DNA from: Narthecium ossifragum | Taxonomy: Eukaryota; Streptophyta; Magnoliopsida; Dioscoreales; Nartheciaceae | Direction of reading: 5' to 3' | NCBI GenBank assembly: GCA_963920575.1 | Contig: OY986968.1 | Location: forward strand, 25,798,129 to 25,862,128 | Length of the DNA stretch: 64,000 bases | In this document: positions 22,658-31,917 of the stretch, piece by piece | Layout: each line of letters opens with the position of its first letter | How positions within the stretch are numbered: position 1 is the stretch's first letter | Program-made: the position numbers and the translations under genes | The notes under the pieces: generated by a model | What the model was told of the DNA's origin: nothing | The model's input: the letters and a program-made list of their open reading frames with translations, nothing else | Databases searched by the model: none

Positions 22658-24298
22658 TCAATTTTGAATAGAGTTAGGCGATAGCTTAATGAACCATGAA
22701 TAAGCTACCCCAGATAAAGAGTTAGGGAATAGTCTAAGTTTGACAAAATCGCTTACGTCTTCACATTGCATGGAGAACTTCCCTATATGTTCAATGGTCG
22801 ATATCTCATCTACCCCAGAGAACATAGTAAACTCTGGAACTCTATAGTTCCTAGGAAACGGATGCATTTGGTCAACCCAATCGGGATAAGGCTTCCTATA
22901 AGTTGGACGAGTAGCTGGTCGTCCTAAACCTATTTGCTCTTGTAGAATCTCGGCAACTTGTTCACGTAGAGCATCGGCCTGATTATAAAGAGGGTTGTTG
23001 TACACTTGGTCGTACTGTTCGTTTTGTGGTCGTGCATAATACATAGGTGCCTCATATGGTCGATAATTATTCTGATAGGGGATATCACCCATGCGTTGTC
23101 CATCGGCCATTCTTTGATTATAAAAATTATTGCCTACTGGCCGATTAACTTGACCACCTAATTGCCCATAGTTATTCTGTGGAAACCCCTGGCCTTGAGC
23201 ATCCAAATTATTATTTTGGCCGATATTTTGGCCATTATTTTGGAAAACATTTTGACCATTGTTTAGGTTAACAGGGTTTTGGACATTGTTTGGGTAAACA
23301 AGGTTTTGGCCATTGTTCGGGTAAACCATGTTTTGGCCATTATTTGGGTAAACGAAGTTCTGGCCATTATTGGGGTAAATGAAGTTCTGGCCATTAGGAG
23401 GAACATTCTGGGGAATGTTTTGAGGAATGTTCTCGCCCATAACCAAAGGCATTCCACCTACTGGTATACCCTGACCTAAAGGAATTCCATTATTAGGCAC
23501 TCCCTGTACAGGAGGCACAACACCACCTTGAACTCTTTGAAGAGGAGGGACAACATTGTTTGGTATTGCCCCTGGAGTTAACACCTCATTATTATGAGGT
23601 ATTTGTGTTGGCGATAGAAACAACCCAGATGTTTGACCAGTTAAATTTGGTCTTAGATTATTATCATTGTTCATCGATGGCCGATAATGGGTTGTACTAG
23701 TTTGGCCAACTTGGCTATTTTGGCCGACACGGTTTTGGCTATGCATTGGATTTTGTAAAAGAACAAAACCGTTGTTACCACCAGGTCCCATGATCGTATT
23801 GGGTGGAAATGGACGATTGTTTTGGGTGAGGTTTTGGCCGATAGGGATTGCAGACATGGCAGGCCTAGCAACATTTGATCCAGGGTTTGCCTGAGACAAA
23901 GTTGCGTTTATAAAAGTCTGCATAGTGTCAATAAAAGGCCTTAGAGCAGTGGCAATATGACTTGCCATTTGCTGATTGTTAGCATGTAAAGCTTCATCGA
24001 CCATATTTTGGGCTGTATTTGATGTTATGTTTCATGGGTCTAGGCCAACTCTGGCCGATGAGTTCCCTCGCTCTACAGAGCGATAAACCACCCTATCTCG
24101 ATATTCTATGTGTGGTGGGGGAACAGGTGGAGGAATATGTGATTGGTCGAGAGGTGGAAAAAGAACAGGTTCTTCCTCGACCATAACTGGACTTTGTTGG
24201 CCATCGCCCTGATTGGCGACATTTCCACTATCACTATTGGTGTCAAACCCAGTCCTAGTGATGACCATTCCGTCTGGTCCAACTTGACCGACTTCCAT
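22658..24298 (-). pseudogene. Gag N-terminal half
   Basis: The most likely start is the ATG at 24298 (MEVGQVGPDG), 39 bp inside the 5' LTR boundary. It is interrupted by TGA at 24034-24032. The open frame then resumes and runs to TGA at 22660-22658. The middle is Asn/Gln/Pro-rich with an octapeptide repeat. The end, SVAYSWFIKLSPNSI, matches the conserved plant retrotransposon gag domain. Gag forms the particle that packages the element RNA. Both interruptions are single in-frame stops. Confidence 0.85.
23255..23397 (-). repeat. 24-bp minisatellite encoding YPNNGQN octapeptides in gag
   Basis: About six tandem 24-bp units encode (F/V)-(V/M/L)-YPNNGQN, fading into NNGQNVFQNNGQN on the far side. 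In-frame units suggest copy number can vary without breaking gag. Confidence 0.85.
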
Positions 24299-24312
24299 AA
24301 AGACTTGACACA

Positions 24313-24331
24313 GGTCCCACTGGGCGTGCCA
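24313..24331 (-). other. Putative tRNA primer-binding site
   Basis: Six bases inside the 5' LTR end the minus strand reads TGGCACGCCCAGTGGGACC. TGG start and position fit a PBS complementary to a tRNA 3' end (..CCA). I cannot name the tRNA. Confidence 0.6.
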
Positions 24332-25053
24332 AAAAATGTTAGAGAGGAAATCCGACCGTTGACCGGTCAAATAGTCAAAGTCAAAATCCTATTCCACACT
24401 TAAGTATCAAACGATTGCAGTTTAGTTCTACTCTTTCAAATTAATGAACCAGAGATGTCAAGTAATATGGAAATCTAGATTAGACCTAATTAAATAATCT
24501 AATTATCAAGATTAACTTAAGAAAAGCTTCAAGTTATCTAAAACTATGAAATTAAATAAAGCATAAAGATCAACTTAAATTACTGAATCTAAGAAATGCA
24601 TTTAAATCTATGGATTAACTTAATCTAAGAAAGCAATAACTTACTCTAATGGAAAACAGTAAAGAAAACTGTAAGAAAAGCAATAAAATGACTAATTAAA
24701 CCTAAAATTAATCTTAAAATACTCCTATGATCATGAATAACGAAAACAGTAATACTAATTTAATCTTACTTATAACTAATTTAACTTAGTTGAACTATAG
24801 AAAAGAAACAGACATAAAAACAAGAACGGAAACAAATCCATTAATCTAAAACTACAAAAACAGAAATAAAAGAAGAGAAGACGACTAAAACAACTACATT
24901 ATTGAAATTATACTAAGAAAGCAATAAGAGACGCCATTAATCAAACTGAAAGCTTTATTAATCAACTTACAGGTACAAAAGAAACGAAAGCCATGCTTAT
25001 GAGCAGGTTACAGATTGTCGGGGGGGGGGGGGGTTTACAGTGGAGAAGAGAAG

Positions 25054-25062
25054 CTATTTATA
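25054..25062 (-). promoter_or_regulatory. TATA box of the 5' LTR
   Basis: TATAAATAG on the minus strand, about 235 bp downstream (in transcription direction) of the TGGNCGATA cluster. The R region would begin near 25030, close to the G run. Confidence 0.7.
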
Positions 25063-25297
25063 CTAAGGAACTGAATAACTGCTCCCGCCTTGAGGGTTGA
25101 TGGCGTGAAAGGAGGAGATCGTGTGTGAACTGCTCCGTAACAGCTTCTCCCACGTTCGTGTCTGGTTTGGAGAGTACACGTGGTTGATTCTCGTTCATTG
25201 CATACGTCATGATTATGCTGGCTTACTTATCGTTTCTTGTCCACGTCATACCTGCATGTGTTTTTAACCATATTTGGCGCACGTGTTAATTGCTTTT

Positions 25298-25541
25298 GGA
25301 CGATAAAATTGAGTAACATGTCCAATTATGACTTTTGGGCGATAATCGTCCATAATCCTTTAAATGACGGTGCCATATGGACGATATCGTCCATTTGGTT
25401 AAAATTCTATCGTCCATTTTGGTCGATAGATTCCATCGTTTCATTTGGTCGATATTTTATCGTCCATTTGGTCGATAGATTCTATCGTTCATTTGGTCGA
25501 TATGTTTCATCTGGTCGATAAGATTATGAAGTTATCGTCCA
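25298..25541. promoter_or_regulatory. TGGNCGATA motif cluster in U3 (5' LTR)
   Basis: Same array as in the other LTR, with nearly all copies conserved; single changes such as GATAGG to GATATG fall beside the core word. The position upstream of the TATA box makes it the likely enhancer or protein-binding segment of the element. Confidence 0.65.
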
Positions 25542-25608
25542 TTTAAAATTGCCTTTTGCTTACGTGTCCGTCATTTATGATTTAGTCATTATTTTGGCTA
25601 ACATAAAC

Positions 25609-26709
25609 TAACCAGGAGGCAGGATCTGCGCTCAGGTTTTGATTGGGCTTAACCAAACCGTATCTCCTTGGGTTTGTGAAACACATGGTTTGAGCCGAAT
25701 AAGTGGGCCTAAGTGGTGGCCCAGAGGCCCGACTTGAGAACTCTTGTAGCCACGTCACTAAGAGAGAGCTGATGGGTGTTTGGGACTCCCGGCTGATCCT
25801 TTTTCACCGAGTAGAGGTTATCCTACCTAAACCGGCGTCCGCAGCTGCCCTATATATCCTGTAGTTTCTATAGCACCAAACACCGAAAACCCACCATCAT
25901 AGACATGCCACGCAAGTATCTTATGTTGAAGTTGCTCACGTGGCTCATACAGAGCACCTGATCACTCTCGTGCTTCTGTTTGGCGTGGTATACCTGATCT
26001 TACAATTCGTGCGAAGCTGGTCCCAGAAATCCACGCGGTCGTCGGGAACTTGCCAGGCGGTTGAGCCGTTGACCCCATCAACTCTTCTTCTTAGCTGAAT
26101 TATTAAAATAACGACTATACCCTTCAACTAAATACGCGCGCCTAACCGTTTGGTTTGGCGTGGGGATAGCAAAAGTGAGGTTAAAGGATTTAGAAATAAA
26201 GAACGTGGGACGTATTGGGGATAGAAAAAAATAAAATAATAATGATAGATAAAATGATGATAAAATAGTAATTATTATTTTAACTTTATTTACGTTTGCT
26301 ATTGGAATAAGCTAGATATTTCGAGTTAAAGAATTTTAGAGTTAATAAAATAAGAAAAAATGAGAATAAAATAATAATAATTACTTGAATAAGAAAAAAT
26401 AGAGCGAGAGTAATAGATGAAATGAGAATAAATAGAAAATAATTAATTAAGATAAGAAAAAATAATATTTGAAAATAAGTATGAGAATAAAGGGTTATTT
26501 TTTTCTTGTGTGAGGATAGAAATGAGGATAAGACAAACATGGAATATTTGAGGCTTCTCACTAAGGGCACCGTTGTCATATCACAGTGTCCATAAAGTCC
26601 ACGAATGACCAACAAAAGAAGCCAATTTTTGGCTCAACTAATAAAACATAAAAAGGGCCAAAAAAACAAAAAAACAAAAGAAGCAGACACGCATACAGAC
26701 ATTGGGGAG
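25609..26709 (+). promoter_or_regulatory. Upstream region of ATL copy 2
   Basis: Holds the duplicated upstream blocks of unit 1 (for example GGCTTAACCAAACCG, GAGAGCTGATGGGTGTT, CACCAAACACCGA) without the MULE. From about 26160 to 26520 it is an A-rich, GAATAA/ATAATAA-dense stretch with no match in unit 1, possibly a small transposon or decayed insert. Confidence 0.5.
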
Positions 26710-27375
26710 ATGCAAAGCTCCACGGTACCCGGCAGTGGATGGGTCATCTCCGCCGCCGACCAGGCGCAGAACTCCGCCATGCAGCCTCCGGGGTTTAGCG
26801 TTGCCAGCAGTATCATCATCACTGTCATCCTCTTGCTAGTCTTCGTCATGGCCACCGTAGTCTTTCTCTTCATCTACTCTCTCTACGCCGTCCGCCACCG
26901 CTTTCCCTCCGTGACCACCACCATGGCCGCCGCGGCACCAAGCAGTCCCGGTCTCGACCCATCAGTGCTCGCCGCAATACTGGCGTTCCCTTACAAAAGC
27001 ACCGCCGCCATGAATTCCGATCCCGAGGATGCCTCGGCGGTGTGCGCGGTGTGTCTTAGTCGACTCGAGGAGGAGGAGATGGTGAGGGTTCTGCCCAACT
27101 GCAAGCATGTGTTTCACGTCGGGTGCGTCGACATGTGGCTGCACTCTCACACTACATGTCCGGTGTGTCGCGCCGACGCCGAGCCCAAGGAGCCCATAGA
27201 TGTCGCACAGCCATCGGCGTTGCCGTCGAACGAGGATGGTCGTGCGGTATCTTCGTCTTCTTCGTGGCTAAGCTCATCGTTCCGGAGGATCGTGAGCAAA
27301 GAAACGTCAGGAAGGATGTCAGGAAGAAGGGTTCAGCCTGCAGATGACGTATCGGAAGAGCTTCAGAGGGTGTAG
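26710..27375 (+). CDS. ATL-type RING-H2 E3 ubiquitin ligase, tandem copy 2
   Basis: Intronless, 221 aa from the ATG at 26710, aligned to copy 1 from residue 3 onward (SSTV-x-x-SGWV). One transmembrane helix at about 33-58, GLD at 81-83, and RING-H2 Cys112, Cys115, Cys131, His133, His136, Cys139, Cys150, Cys153. The stretch EEEEMVRVLPNCKHVFHVGC is nearly identical to copy 1, while the membrane segment and the tail differ more. Same expected role: membrane-anchored E3 ligase. The retrotransposon lies about 1.1 kb upstream of its start and may affect expression. All zinc ligands are intact. Confidence 0.92.
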   Translation: MQSSTVPGSGWVISAADQAQNSAMQPPGFSVASSIIITVILLLVFVMATVVFLFIYSLYAVRHRFPSVTTTMAAAAPSSPGLDPSVLAAILAFPYKSTAAMNSDPEDASAVCAVCLSRLEEEEMVRVLPNCKHVFHVGCVDMWLHSHTTCPVCRADAEPKEPIDVAQPSALPSNEDGRAVSSSSSWLSSSFRRIVSKETSGRMSGRRVQPADDVSEELQRV

Positions 27376-28328
27376 TAATTAATCTAGCTAGATTTAAATT
27401 TGTTGTCGATCTTAGCAGTTCCAACAAGATGGAGATCGATCCCATGGCTAGCTTGCCTGCATATATGATTGGAGAGTCAGGAATTCGACATCTAGCTCGC
27501 TGGATATTCCCCAGCGATGTGTAATATTGATCTTTCTCTCTGTGATTTTTACTTTCATAAATCTCGTACATAATTTGTGGGAATCGTCGAATATTCTCTG
27601 TAGATAACCCCGAATTTGCTAAGATAATCTCTCTTAATGGTTTTGTTCATAAAAGAATGCGGTTGGATTAGGGGAAGGTTGCATAATACAATGTTTTGGT
27701 ACGTCCGAGCTGTCTCTCAATAGTTTATCTGTTGTTTCGTCACTGACTTTTGGTGGGTTGTGTTTTAAATAGAGTGAGATATTGCAATCTAATCCATAAG
27801 TTTGGCGTCATCATTATAGTCAACTATCTGATGCCTCTCTTAAATCGTTGGATCGAAGGATAAGTATACATAAACCTTGTTCATGCATCTAAATATTTTT
27901 CTCTGAATCCTACAAACAATTTTCCTTAAATCATACATAACTATTTTTTATACTTACATAACTTTTATTTTATCCAGTACACAAACTTATTCTATTCTTA
28001 ATCCAAATGGACTTTAATCTTTTGTCTTTCTATGTTTGGATGTATATTTTGATTTCGAAAGAGTTGAACCAAATGGCCATGGTCAGCTATGTGTTGCTAC
28101 TCTTAATATCTTCTTTTTGTTTAAATTATATATATATCATTCTTATATAACAAGATGGTTAAGAAGTGCATTTTTTTTTGTCCCAATGGCATCCTATGTG
28201 ACAGGGTTTATCTTATGTGGCTGCTGATGTGGAGAGGGTAGTGAGGGAAGGGGGAGTTAAGGGTGGTTAGTGGGGAGTTATGAGGGGAGATGATGGTTAC
28301 CCTGCCAAGTGATAGGGGACCTCATTAG
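27376..28328. other. Intergenic DNA with a small MITE-like repeat
   Basis: No gene seen. The stretch 27840-28015 (GGATAAGTATACATAAA near one end, ATCCAAATGGAC at the other) is repeated at about 52610-52745 with the same ends and similar spacing. The ends are weak inverted repeats (GATTGAGGATAA, GATTGAGAATAT in the second copy). This suggests a MITE of about 140-175 bp. Confidence 0.5.
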
Positions 28329-28329
28329 T
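28295..28329 (+). repeat. Short repeat family terminus (copy 2)
   Basis: GGTTACCCTGCCAAGTGAT then AGGGGACCTCATTAGT. Matches 55644-55676 and the inverse of 5287-5321, with a purine-rich GTGGTTAGTGGGG flank on the left as in copy 3. Confidence 0.4.
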
Positions 28330-28353
28330 ATATATATATATATATATATATAT
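28329..28353. repeat. (TA)n microsatellite
   Basis: About 12 TA units directly after the repeat terminus at 28295-28329. Confidence 0.95.
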
Positions 28354-28369
28354 TAGAAGAGTTCAGCCA

Positions 28370-29014
28370 AGTGGCTCAGCCAAGTGGCTATGCTACAACC
28401 AACTATCGATGCAAACGGGCCAAAGGTCCAGCCGGCCCTCCGTTCAAAATATTGAGGCCACAATCAATTGCTTTGCATCATCGCTTGCAATGCAACGTAG
28501 CAATCCGACATTCAGAACCAAGGAAGGCAACATGACTGAAGCAAGAGCAGAGCAGAATGTTTGACGTTGTGAAAACAGAAGAATTTTTCGATGAGCATGT
28601 CAAGATAAAAACTGCTGATGTATGCCAAACGATCTACATAGGTCAGGGAAATATTTTTTGCAATTGGCCGGTCTTCATCTGGAAACAGTGATCATAGAGG
28701 GAAAGCAATATATTTTCCAATTAGTCTTTGTCTGAAAATGTTGCTTATATAAAGCCGCCACTTCTAAAGTTCTATTGTACCAATCCCACGAAGAGAGGGG
28801 CTATTTGGTTGGGATGAATCACGGTGTGGTGTATCACGTGTGTGATGCACCCTTAGAGGTCCATCTTTATGTTTGGTCCACTCATGCAACAGTTAATGCA
28901 TGTATCACACGATGCATTTTAGAGGCCAAATCATGCGTCGTATGAAACAGTCAAATCATGCATCGTATGAAATAACCGTTTCATGCGATGCATTCATCTA
29001 CGGTGCATCTCATA
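28370..29014. other. Non-coding; MITE-like end with repeated CATGCATCGTATGAAA
   Basis: No gene seen. From about 28800 (GGGGCTATTTGGTTGGGA) the sequence has the look of a hAT-type MITE. It contains the word TCATGC(A/G)TCGTATGAAA twice plus partial and inverted copies, and it is cut at 29014 by the LTR element that follows. Confidence 0.4.
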
Positions 29015-31917
29015 TGTGAGGACCCGTACCTCCAATCTGGTCCGACCGAGTCGGTCGAGGGTCTGGTTCTGTTAGTTTTGGACTCGGTTGGCCTTACTTT
29101 GCGATCCCCGCTGATCGTTGCAGCTCCAGGGGTAATTTGGTAAATTACCCTTGCGGAGTTGGTTCCACACGCGTTGCGCACACACGACCTTGTAATGATG
29201 TATGTGCTTGATTAGACTAATAGGAGTACCCCAGATCGGAGGATCTGAGTTAAATCATAAGGATCAAAATTTGAGTGGTCGTGATTAAATCTAGCTGATC
29301 GAGTGGTTAGGAGACTTAATCACCACTCGACTAAACCCAAACCTTCTTAACCCTGCTCTCTCTCTCGTGAGGGCTCTATCCCGATCATTAGAGAAAGAGA
29401 GGCGGCGGCGAACCAGAGGGGAGAGGAGGACTTGGCGACGTCGGCGGCGATGGCGGACGGCGGCAATCGCGACCCGAGGCAACGGCGACCGGTAGAGAGG
29501 ACGGCGGTGGCTGGGTTTCTCTCAACGACGATCGGCGGCGACGTGCGAGCAGCAGAGATCTCGAGCTCGGGGGCGACGCACGGCCGGAGAAGAGGAAGGA
29601 GAAGGCGAATCCGACGCTAGAGGTAGGGTTCCTTCCCTAAACCTGGTTTAGGACTCTACTAGATTAGTGGATGCTCCATTTGAAGCATGTTAGTTTAGAT
29701 TGCTCGAAGTTCTCCCTCTCTCTGCTGCCATGGTATGGATTGATGCATGCTATTGGGTGTTTTTGAATTCGCTGGTGATGTTCTTCCTTCTTCTTCGCTG
29801 CCGTTGCCTAGTTCCTTGTATGCTGATGGGTTTTCGACGGGTTTTCTCTTCTTTCCTTGGATTTGATCGGATTCCCCTGTTTCCTTGGAGTTTTAGTTTT
29901 CCCTCTGTGATCTCGTGGCCATGTTTGCTTCTTCCTCCCCTTCGCCATGGTGATTGGTATAGTTCTTCCTTGGATTTCTCTCCCCTGTTCTTGGCCTGTC
30001 GAAGGTTGGAGTTTCTCCTCTGTACATGTATGGCCGGGTGCATGTGAACCTCTTCAAACTTCCGTTTTGAATTGCTGTGAGTTTTACGAGTTATAGTTGG
30101 GATTCATCGTTGGATTTGATCGCTGCGATTGTTGGATTTCTTTTGGATCAACTGTTGATCCTTCGGCTTTCGTGGGCTCTGTTTGGGACTGGTGGTTGGC
30201 TGCTTGGATTCCTCTATTTCTGCCATGCCTCCTCCATTCTCTGGCTATGCTTCGCGTTCATGGCTTGTGGCTGGTGATATGTCCTGTTATTCCTGTGTTG
30301 TTGCCATGGATGTTCCACCATGCTCTCTCTCTCTCTTTTCGTTTTCCATGGCTGGATACATGGATGTTTGTTTAGGCTAATCAGTCCACATGTTTTGGTT
30401 GTTAGCTATTTGGTATATCTCTTGCTTTCCGTGTGTGAAGACAATGCGGCTTTTATCTGTTAGCTGAGAACTTGCATTGTGAGCCCCTCATTACGCAGGA
30501 TTTATGTGCAAGGACTTATGGAATAACACATTGAGTTTGGCTTAGACATGCAGTCTGCTGGGTCTTTGAATGTTTCACGTATTATACTAGATTCTATTGA
30601 CCTTCTGCGTGGATGCATTTTTCTGCTTTCCATAGCATGTTTTCCGGTGCATTATGTCGTCTTCATGATAAACCACCATAGAACATGCATCATTTGAAAG
30701 ATGGGTTATATTTTTAGGGAGCTTGTCTCCGTGGGAAGTATGCTTCTGATGTTCTCTTATCTCCCCGTTTTACATGGATTTCTACTATCCCGATTTTGCT
30801 AGCTTTGCCTTATCAGGTTGTCTATGAAATCTGAGATTTATTCGCTTTGCTAACCCTTAATGCCATTTACTCCTTCCGCTATTCAAGTCTTGTATTCTCG
30901 TACGAATTATGCCATTAGTATATTCTCATATCATGTTCAAGCCTAGGGCTGGCTGTGCGCCCGTCTCTATTTCCTTCGTGGGATTGACCAAGGGAGTGAT
31001 GCCTTTGAAAATGTTTATATTAAATGGGCCGAGGTTGTGCCAGATGTTTAATCTGTTTCTTAATACTATGGAAATGCTTATATTGTGCGGGCCAGTGGCA
31101 CCCTGTTAATTGATTAGCTAGGGGTGTGCCCATTGTACAATTTCTGGTTGATGACGGTGCATGCCGTCGTAATGTGGAAATTTGGATTGAAATATGTCGA
31201 CTGCTTGTGGTGGTTATGCATTGACCGTATTATGTGTATGGTTAAGTAATTGTTATTCCTTGTTGTACGTTAATGGCTTAGCTCCCTCTTTTATCATATT
31301 GTATGCTATATTGGACATGCTTGGTGAGATGTCATATAGAGACACCTAGGCCTAGTTGCTTGTATAGGCTCATGCATGTTGTATGCATTAGAAGCATTAA
31401 GGCTAGGTGGTAGGCGATGGGTTCGATCGCCGATCCGGGGTTCTCGGGTAGCCCGGATCTAGCCCTAGGACCGAGGTTTGGGTAGTCGAGGATTAGGGCG
31501 TGATTGTCATAAATGATTATGTTTGATAGCATTTGAGGTTATTGCTGTAGTCGACCATGGATTATATTCTTGTATTTGAGGTGTAGAGGTCGTGTCGGTC
31601 TCCAAGGCCAAGTGTTAAGGATGGTTGTCGATGTCCCTGACATGTGTGTCCCCGCGAGAGATGGTACGACTGGGCAGGGTGGTACCTGGAAAGGAGCCCG
31701 CAGTCTTGGTTTCCTCTCGTTTACTCTTGGGTGAGGGTGGGACCTGGACAGGAGCCCTCGGGAATCGACGAGGTTTGGGGCCCCTTGGCATACCTTAGGC
31801 TTAGGCGGAGAACGACACAGTTGCAGTTTCCCTTCCTTTCTGTGCGACGTAGAGTAGAACCCTACTGGGCATTGTTGCTCACCCTATCTGGGCTGCATCG
31901 GCGATGCAGGTCGATGC

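Larger units (their letters stand above)
10865..25603 (-). mobile_element. Tat-lineage Ty3/Gypsy LTR retrotransposon, 14.7 kb
   Basis: Two long direct repeats (10865-12137 and 24337-25603) both begin TGTTA and end AACA. They are flanked by a perfect 5-bp TSD, TAAAC (10860-10864 and 25604-25608). Gag-pol reads on the minus strand from the right LTR: gag, zinc knuckle, protease (DTGA), reverse transcriptase (YVDD), RNase H, a second archaeal-type RNase H, and integrase (HHCC and D,D,E). A second RNase H before integrase marks the Tat lineage. The polyprotein carries five in-frame stops and one frame change, so this copy needs help in trans. A spliced plus-strand gene lies between integrase and the 3' LTR. 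Hand comparison of the LTRs gives roughly 18 substitutions plus a few indels over 1.27 kb, so insertion is recent. It landed in the upstream DNA of the second ATL copy. Confidence 0.95.
24337..25603 (-). repeat. 5' LTR of the Tat element
   Basis: The coding-direction 5' LTR, 1267 bp, beginning TGTTAGCC at 25603 and ending TCTAACA at 24337. It contains the TGGNCGATA cluster (25298-25541), TATA box, a 13-G run at about 25021, and a short leader to gag. Confidence 0.95.

Noticed and set aside
23255..23397. CRISPR-like spaced repeats
   Set aside because: Units are directly adjacent, code in frame for gag, and the genome is a plant.
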